From an archaeon (GTDB taxonomy: Archaea; Micrarchaeota; Micrarchaeia; Anstonellales; Anstonellaceae), in assembly GCA_020056635.1 (NCBI GenBank), contig JAGVHI010000006.1, positions 1 to 44,567 of the forward strand: a stretch of 44,567 nt of DNA, in the 5' to 3' direction. The translations under genes were made by a program, and so were the position numbers. The notes under the pieces are model-generated. The model searched no databases and was not told the DNA's origin. It saw only the letters and a list, made by a program, of their open reading frames with translations. Shown here piece by piece: positions 40,301-44,567 of the stretch. Each line of letters starts with the position of its first letter. Position 1 is the stretch's first letter.

Positions 40301-41398
40301 CTCATCCCCCTGCGCAATCTGCTTCCCTGCTTCAAAGCTGAAATAGAGTTTCTCGAACAGCTTGCCAACCGGCCCGCCAACCGCGCCGATTCCGACCACT
40401 GAGAGGTCTCGGACCACCTTGTTCCATGCCAGCGCATCCTGCCGGAAATTCTCGGGCACCTCAAACAGCCCCCCGAAAACAGGCGATGTTGCCCCGGTTT
40501 CCACATTGATTTTCCTCTGGATGCCCTGCTTTATTCCAACCTCGAGCCCGGCGCAGCTTTCCGAAAGGCCGCTTATTATGCCAAAACACCCCTCCACCCA
40601 GGCGGAATGCCCTCCCTCAACTGGTGCGGATATCCTGTTTGCGGCATCATTCCATTCCCCAGACAGGCGTTCAAATGCCTGCGGGCTTGCAAACTCCCGG
40701 TGCGGCCCGTAGAAAACCAGCCCCTGCGCATCATAATCCTTTTTGCCCATCTCGTAAAACTCTTTTGCGCCGTAATAGATCACGTCAGATTTCCACGCGA
40801 AATAGCCTGAAACGAATGAAGCGTCAAGCGCGCCCCTCCCAAGCGCCCCTGAAAGGAAGTCGATGTGCTCCCTCCCGGTTGCCTCGTATCCCGAAGTTGC
40901 GCTTTTCTGCCCCTTTTCCAAGAATGGCACCATCTGGTCCAGCTGCAAATAAAGCGAGCTTTCGGCAGCCGACATGAAATTCACCATCAGCCTTGTTGCC
41001 GCATCGCGGTCATTCCCGCTTCCGAATTCCCCCCTGTTCAGCATCTCAAGCAAGTTCCCAGCCTGCAGGAAATTCTCCTCATAAGACGTGCCAAGTGCAT
41101 CCAGCGCGGCCTTTTTTGGCCCCATAACTGGCTGGTCAAGCAAGAGCGACTGCATCCTCGCATACTCGCCATCCAGTTTCTTGAGCAGCTCGCCTGCAGA
41201 TTCCCTCACCAAATCCGGCCTGCCCAAAGCAAGGACTGCCGCCTCCCGCACGCTGGTCTGGCCATTTGAATCCAGCCTTGCTATTTTAGCCTGCTCCAAA
41301 TAATGCGAATGCGAATCGGAAACGGCCGGAGCATGCGATGCAAACTCGGCAGGAGGCCCCCTCCTCTGTCCCGGCAGCTCATCAACCATGTTCCCCAT
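37310..41398 (-). CDS. Giant protein: helical repeats, caspase-like protease core, kinase-like domain
   Basis: 1362 residues; no signal peptide. Residues ~1-320: mainly helices. ~330-450: hydrophobic, Gly/Ala-rich (AVGAAGAGAAGYMLVGMG), possible membrane insertion. ~460-520: charged linker. ~520-780: HEAT/ARM-like helical repeats. ~825-965: alpha/beta domain with the clan CD motifs LVLGGHGT (H895) and VIFVSCSTG (C943), i.e. a His-Cys dyad after hydrophobic strands, as in caspases, gingipains and the C80 toxin protease. ~1140-1280: kinase-like fold: VFVK (K1151), EEVASHRML (E1157/E1158), VVMQRAPG hinge, DDPNSQN (D1238, N1243), and IDVWG (D1256) with the standard D-x4-N and 13-residue N-to-D spacing. 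The end is charged helix. Domain calls are by motif only. It has its own TATA-like box (AGGTTTAATTTA near 41430). Confidence 0.7.
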   Translation of the reverse strand: MGNMVDELPGQRRGPPAEFASHAPAVSDSHSHYLEQAKIARLDSNGQTSVREAAVLALGRPDLVRESAGELLKKLDGEYARMQSLLLDQPVMGPKKAALDALGTSYEENFLQAGNLLEMLNRGEFGSGNDRDAATRLMVNFMSAAESSLYLQLDQMVPFLEKGQKSATSGYEATGREHIDFLSGALGRGALDASFVSGYFAWKSDVIYYGAKEFYEMGKKDYDAQGLVFYGPHREFASPQAFERLSGEWNDAANRISAPVEGGHSAWVEGCFGIISGLSESCAGLEVGIKQGIQRKINVETGATSPVFGGLFEVPENFRQDALAWNKVVRDLSVVGIGAVGGPVGKLFEKLYFSFEAGKQIAQGDELGGSVFLAALWAGPLASGLRAIGVKSGLALGAVGAAGAGAAGYMLVGMGEGAYFTAKQMADFGFSSQALAALVENGIFTYIGVKGAAETGKQVAKRARAEKEPGVGQQADTVSKIREAGGRKASPQMEEGAGEVAKRIRETGRGDEGTVEDALSMPDEAVSRATLGAYEALLSKEKFDAKEPLNLQRFRACIDLIVEEPGAQSQLAAIEALGTLFSRGNFAPGEMLGRVAGILAKTGEESQVKALEQFGTLIDAPMFRVAAERSLRLVSAMTERSSEMNLANALGALRDIAQAGDFSLGKLKEVEGIVAHTSDSNLYIALTCYDAMLHSPDLTSSGVQRGVEILNRIGVEPKSANWEDAAFLAEATYREISPSELQNALWRIPEDVRQRLLNEWTAAHDPKLQRPYAELREMVLNVGPLARTESQSPGIAAKLCRENGISHFGRWSAQMLESQLLPRDESKPLAVVLYPQADNNGAFYHDAAKIDALREHYDVRVIEAGSKREAVGRLNRIAREYGGADGISALVLGGHGTEGMVQLGGKEGEFIRVGDLVGAPGMQRWFAHDAGGNLDVDVIFVSCSTGKEGGIVEQASQAYPGVRMKGPKVPTHLKEITFETDAKTGKKRPVANWADEGIGAEYHQQPKAAVAGERHESRAGIRLRVLGGEIEIPNAVAQGRMGELGLELQRYVEIHPDSPEEGFVSLEGVGESYKGWSSKNSGDFAEFIGYLNQNNMPHQLYPYMGAIEGVLQQEIGMRHDNSARPNRYIASNRVYEIQVTDGTEKSSVFVKLANVAEEVASHRMLRELGLDLGYRMFDCGGCVVMQRAPGMAFGRFLRVEQYQDLVVEDIMQGGSKRDAFLGSVARLMAYHEAGLLDDPNSQNFMIRGDGTLGRIDVWGAGFDIPMGLERVWGLWSGDAGLRGGLEATRAEMGMMKAEFESAWGEIGRNFNSNRGEILEAYGRVGQRQNGTRVDAAKVVERIEQSLSRDAEQAWNQFAGEKQ

Positions 41399-41455
41399 GC
41401 CTAATTTGTGCCATTGCTGGTAAATTAAACCTATCTAAAAGACGGAAAAATGTTA

Positions 41456-41538
41456 CGCCGAGGGCAGGATTTGAACCTGCGTGCCTTTCGGCAACGGATT
41501 AGCAATCCGCCGCACTAACCAGGCTATGCGACCCCGGC
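41456..41538 (-). tRNA. tRNA-Ser (GCT anticodon)
   Basis: Read on the minus strand: acceptor GCCGGGG (5' end at 41538) with CCTCGGC (3' end), one G-T pair, discriminator G (C41456 on plus). Anticodon loop TTGCTAA gives GCT, reading AGC/AGT serine codons. T arm GCAGG-TTCAAAT-CCTGC. The long variable arm (GCCGAAAGGC) fits serine. No intron, 83 nt, CCA not encoded. It is the only tRNA in the window without an intron. Confidence 0.95.
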
Positions 41539-41640
41539 ACAGAATTGTTTTGTGCATTGGCAAATTAAAACTATCACCTGCTCAGCCTTTTTCTGTGCAA
41601 GGGAGGGCGGGTTTTTATTCCGGGACAGCGAAATTTCAAC

Positions 41641-42756
41641 ATGTCATACATGCCAGCTGCGCCGCAGGCGGCAACGAAGCTCGATTCCCTGCTTAAGCAT
41701 TACGGGCTTGAGTTCCTTGCGCCCGAATTGAGCAGGATACCCAGTATCGAGAAGCTGGCTGGCGGATTGTACGGGAGAGAGTTGCTGGCGGAGCTCGGCC
41801 TTCGGGCACGACTTGGCAATGGAGCCAAATTCGCGGCGTTATTGGTTTCCCCAGCGCTTGTCGCAACATCTTTTCTTTTAAAACCGAGACAGGGTGGAAT
41901 CATCAAAGACGCATCTGCGGCATTCTGGAAACTCCATAACATAAGGGCGGATTTCAACGTGAAGCTGAATGAGCTCCTGGACGTGCCATTTGGAAGCCCG
42001 GCGCCGGAACTCACGAAGGCTGCGTGCACCGCATTCGCATATGCGATGCAAAAGAACGGTGTTGTATATAAGCCCGAAACCAATCACGCCAGGGGCCTTA
42101 TCAATGGAAAGATAGACTGCGACCTGTCATCCGAACTTCTCATACAGCTGGGGCGGGAGCGCGGGCTGATGCTTGAGGCAGTAATAATGCCGCGGCACTA
42201 CCTGGTGGCGCGCCGCAACGAAAGCGGCAGGGTCACGCACCACATTGAGACGACCGCACTCCTAAGCAATGAGACTGCACAGGCCAATCTCAATTTATGG
42301 AGCAAAAAGCACCCCGAGATGATGCAAAGATTCCTATTGGACTTTGCGGAATTCGGAGCTTCAGAATCGCTGTTGCCCGTTGACAAATGGGTGGCGCAAA
42401 ATGCCAGTGAAGAGGGAGGGCAATTTAGCTACTTTGGCGCAGATTTCGGCTTTTCCGACGGGCTTTTCAGAAGGCTAGCCGATCCATTCAATGCCCTTGG
42501 CCGGGATTACTATAGGCAAATGGAGGCTCTTCTGAAATTCCGGTGGGAAAGGAATCCATCTGAGGGCAATCTTGAGGCTTTTGCCAATTACTTCGCTTTT
42601 CTAAAGCAGCATAGGGGGAGCCCATTTGGAACCTCTATGCCTGTTAGGGGCGTGTATGGGAGCGACAGCAACAGCGGAGAACTGTCTAGTCTCTACAAAA
42701 CCGGCATTAGGTTGTTCGGAAAAGAGAAGCTCGAGGACAGTGGCATCTCCCTTTGA
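41641..42756 (+). CDS. Transglutaminase-like (SirB1-type) protein
   Basis: 371 residues. A Cys-His-acid triad of the transglutaminase superfamily is visible: NGKIDCDLSSELL (C160), MPRHYLVARR (H186) and HHIETT (E203). The family includes bacterial SirB1 and various proteases and peptidases. The N-terminal ~100 residues are helical with one hydrophobic segment (FAALLVSPALVATSFLL, ~64-80) that could be a membrane helix. The rest after ~220 is helical. TTTTTATT (~41612) serves as a TATA box and the leader is short. It is divergent from the tRNA-Ser and giant gene. Confidence 0.55.
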   Translation: MSYMPAAPQAATKLDSLLKHYGLEFLAPELSRIPSIEKLAGGLYGRELLAELGLRARLGNGAKFAALLVSPALVATSFLLKPRQGGIIKDASAAFWKLHNIRADFNVKLNELLDVPFGSPAPELTKAACTAFAYAMQKNGVVYKPETNHARGLINGKIDCDLSSELLIQLGRERGLMLEAVIMPRHYLVARRNESGRVTHHIETTALLSNETAQANLNLWSKKHPEMMQRFLLDFAEFGASESLLPVDKWVAQNASEEGGQFSYFGADFGFSDGLFRRLADPFNALGRDYYRQMEALLKFRWERNPSEGNLEAFANYFAFLKQHRGSPFGTSMPVRGVYGSDSNSGELSSLYKTGIRLFGKEKLEDSGISL

Positions 42757-42808
42757 GCGGCATTTGATTTTTTCCATGCCTTGGAGTGCAGCATTCCGCG
42801 AAAATGGG

Positions 42809-42818
42809 TTTATATAAA
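42809..42818 (+). promoter_or_regulatory. TATA box of the 42-aa zinc protein gene
   Basis: TTTATATAAA is a consensus archaeal TATA box, 32-41 bp ahead of ATG 42850. GAGGCGATT just before the start is a good ribosome site. Confidence 0.7.
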
Positions 42819-42849
42819 TGTCAGGTGCATACATCCTCCTGAGGCGATT

Positions 42850-42978
42850 ATGATGCAACACGATTTCCTTTCATGCGAGAAGTGCAAGGCGGAGCTTACG
42901 CGAGCGACGCAGAAGAACCACGTGGACAAGCAGGGGTTCGTACACTCGTTCTGCGAGAAGTGTTTCCAGACCAAGTAG
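42850..42978 (+). CDS. Small 42-aa zinc-binding protein
   Basis: MMQHDFLSCEKCKAELTRAT is followed by KQGFVHSFCEKCFQTK. Two CxxC pairs (C9-C12, C35-C38) form a single zinc ribbon. Start chosen at ATG 42850 (or 42853) because of the GAGGCGATT ribosome site and the strong TATA box at 42809. Function unknown; small zinc ribbons of this kind are common in archaea. Confidence 0.65.
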   Translation: MMQHDFLSCEKCKAELTRATQKNHVDKQGFVHSFCEKCFQTK

Positions 42979-42996
42979 CTAAATTCTATTTCTCAG

Positions 42997-43077
42997 GTGG
43001 CGAAACGCCCGAAAGCGATATTCGCCACAGTAAAGTTTCTCTTTTTCATCAAAATTTTTCTCTTCGAAAGAGAAAAA
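42997..43077 (+). ncRNA. Two stem-loops downstream of the 42-aa gene
   Basis: Stem A: GTGGCGAA/TTCGCCAC (42997-43004/43021-43028), with inner CGC/GCG (43006-43008/43015-43017). Stem B: TTTTTCTCTT/AAGAGAAAAA (43055-43064/43068-43077, loop CGA), ten perfect pairs. May be a terminator or a small RNA. The rest of 42979-43201 has no gene. Confidence 0.4.
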
Positions 43078-43201
43078 GTTTGAGGCAAGCGCTTCCGGTT
43101 TAGCCCGCACAGCCCATGCGCGGTGTTCGGAGTTGCACTCCTACTGCTAGAAGTGCTTCCAGAGTCGATGACCTTTTATTCATGGTTACAGAGAACATAA
43201 C

Positions 43202-44567
43202 ATGGCGCTGAAAAATGCAATTACGCGGGAACCAATCCAATCTCCAATGGCAGAGGCTGCGTTGAAGCAGGGTTCTAATATAATTCCAACGCCGCACTAT
43301 ATCGGTTTGGATATCATAGAGCATGAGTACAGGCGACATGGGTGGGGAGAGGACGCAGGTTCAGCTGCCAATAATATCAAGGCACTGGTAAAGGCTGAAT
43401 ATTCAGATTTCCTGTCCACCGCCATCCGCGTTCTAAGGGAGGAATGGTCAAAGCCTCCGGCAACGAAAGGAGAAACCCTCGACTTTGTTGCAGATATTTG
43501 CTCAATTATATGGAGCAATTTTGATTACAGTCCCACCTATATACTCACGCAGGCATTTCCCCCAGAGCAAAAGGAAAAATTCAGGCGCCATTGGCTTCTC
43601 TCTAATCGCAGGTACCTTGACTGTGACACAAGCGCGTTGGTGGCTGCCGATGCGCTAAACGCCTTTGGAATCCAGTCCAACATAGTGCTGGTTCCACATC
43701 ATGCTCTTCTAAAAGTTCAGGTTGGAAACGAACCAATATTTTTCGAGACAACCGTATTCGGGAGAAGGCTGGTCGACCACAATGCCTTGGAAATCGGGTT
43801 TTTTTCGATTGGTTCGCTTTATCTGATGGATACGTATTACAATGAGAAGCGGTTCCGAAACGCGTATCCGATTCAAATGGCTGACGTTCCATTCAGCGAA
43901 TGGATAAAATATAACGAGCTGCAGTCGCGGATAAATTATCTCCGACTCGGGGAAAATGAAAATAAAACTCCGCTGCTGCTTGAGGCGTACGGGGAACTGA
44001 TAAAATATAGTCCTGCCGAAGCCCACTGCGGAATTGGGCGGGTTCTCTTTGAGCTGAAGGATTATGACAAGGCAGTGGAGCACTTTTCCGAGGCAATACG
44101 CTGCAATCCTGTAGATAACCCTGCAGATATATACTGCATGCATCCGGAGGTCGAATACCGCATTGATGCTTATTTGGCAAAGGGCGATTTCGGGAAGGCA
44201 TTGGAGGACTGCAATGCGCTCATAAAACTTGTCCCGGATGCGCCTGAGTATTACAATCTCCGCTCAACTGTTTATCGCCTCCTTGGGCAAGGCGAGAAGG
44301 CCGCAAAGGACATTGAAAAGTCCAATAGACTCATTGAAAAAGCCAATCCTGCATATTATGTCAAGTGCATGAAGGAGGCCCGGGAATGGATGGCTGACAG
44401 GAAGTATGAAGGCGCAATCCTCCATGCAACGCGTGCGATAGAAACATGCCCAACAAAACCAGATGCCTATCTATTGCGCTCAAAGATATATGGCGCCAAG
44501 GGTGATGCCGAAAAAGCGGAACAGGACTTGAAAACTGCTGCCGAAGTGGATCGCCTCTATGGCATTA
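43202..44567 (+). CDS. Transglutaminase-like protein with TPR repeats, 3' partial
   Basis: Open from ATG 43202 to the window end (455 codons seen). Residues 1-190 form a transglutaminase-like domain: YLDCDTSAL (C141), VPHHALLKV (H166/H167), FFETT (E182), the same triad layout as the gene at 41641. From ~260 to the end lie about five TPR units (AHCGIGRVLFELKDYDKAVE; YRIDAYLAKGDFGKALED; and three more). TPRs bind protein partners. Together with 41641 it suggests a duplicated family. TTTTATT near 43173 is a candidate TATA box. Confidence 0.6.
   Translation, partial: MALKNAITREPIQSPMAEAALKQGSNIIPTPHYIGLDIIEHEYRRHGWGEDAGSAANNIKALVKAEYSDFLSTAIRVLREEWSKPPATKGETLDFVADICSIIWSNFDYSPTYILTQAFPPEQKEKFRRHWLLSNRRYLDCDTSALVAADALNAFGIQSNIVLVPHHALLKVQVGNEPIFFETTVFGRRLVDHNALEIGFFSIGSLYLMDTYYNEKRFRNAYPIQMADVPFSEWIKYNELQSRINYLRLGENENKTPLLLEAYGELIKYSPAEAHCGIGRVLFELKDYDKAVEHFSEAIRCNPVDNPADIYCMHPEVEYRIDAYLAKGDFGKALEDCNALIKLVPDAPEYYNLRSTVYRLLGQGEKAAKDIEKSNRLIEKANPAYYVKCMKEAREWMADRKYEGAILHATRAIETCPTKPDAYLLRSKIYGAKGDAEKAEQDLKTAAEVDRLYGI

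Noticed and set aside
1-44567. CRISPR array, insertion sequence or integrase
   Set aside because: No regularly spaced repeats and no DDE, tyrosine or serine recombinase motif in any frame I read.

Overview
This window looks like a piece of an archaeal chromosome, most likely from a DPANN-type lineage (Diapherotrites/Micrarchaeota-like). That placement is inferred from gene content. The archaeal signs seen directly are: archaeal clamp-loader small subunit (rfcS), archaeal cofactor-independent phosphoglycerate mutase (apgM), archease, Taw1 for wyosine synthesis, class III signal peptide pilins, SecD/SecF without YajC, an archaeal RecJ-like DHH protein, TATA-like AT boxes about 25-40 bp upstream of starts, GGTGATT-type ribosome binding sites, and tRNA genes interrupted by introns at non-canonical positions. 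No rRNA, CRISPR array, transposase or integrase was seen.

Layout. 1-4.6 kb: the end of a TadC/FlaJ-type pilus platform protein, two adjacent tRNAs (Val, Gln) that each carry an intron outside the anticodon loop, cutA, a DUF424 gene, a cysteine-rich internally duplicated protein, a six-helix membrane protein and a small zinc protein. 4.6-12.8 kb: ileS, rfcS, a GT-C-type membrane glycosyltransferase bracketed by a 33-bp copy of the end of rfcS, a membrane-anchored Cys-rich protein, a pilin and apgM. 12.9-21.8 kb: a nitrate/sulfonate-type ABC importer (two permease units fused in one chain, plus ATPase), a DHH nuclease-like protein, archease, a Cys-rich surface protein, a MacB/FtsX-type permease, and a Zn-ribbon/GTPase pair. 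21.9-26.2 kb: a K+-independent proton-pumping pyrophosphatase, tRNA-Leu with a T-loop intron of about 123 nt, and taw1. 26.2-31.4 kb: a compact minus-strand operon lysW-X-Y-Z-J-K for carrier-protein-mediated lysine (or ornithine/arginine) synthesis. 31.5-36.6 kb: two small unknown genes, an ACT-domain protein, another pilin, and secF-secD. 36.6-44.6 kb: the most unusual region. It holds a 1362-aa protein with a predicted caspase-like (clan CD) protease core and a C-terminal kinase-like domain, translationally coupled to a 218-aa unknown. Next to it are tRNA-Ser and a divergent set of two transglutaminase-like proteins, one with TPRs and cut by the window end, and a 42-aa zinc protein.

How the pieces work together. 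Archease is the partner of the RtcB tRNA ligase that joins spliced tRNA halves, which fits a genome where three of four tRNAs in view need splicing. HppA supplies a proton gradient from pyrophosphate. SecDF, the pilin genes and the pilus platform form an export and surface-structure theme. The lys operon is a complete set for steps after aminoadipate (or glutamate) is loaded on LysW. The strongest candidates for something undescribed are the protease-kinase giant with its neighbours, the non-canonical tRNA introns, and a stable branched RNA fold beside hppA.
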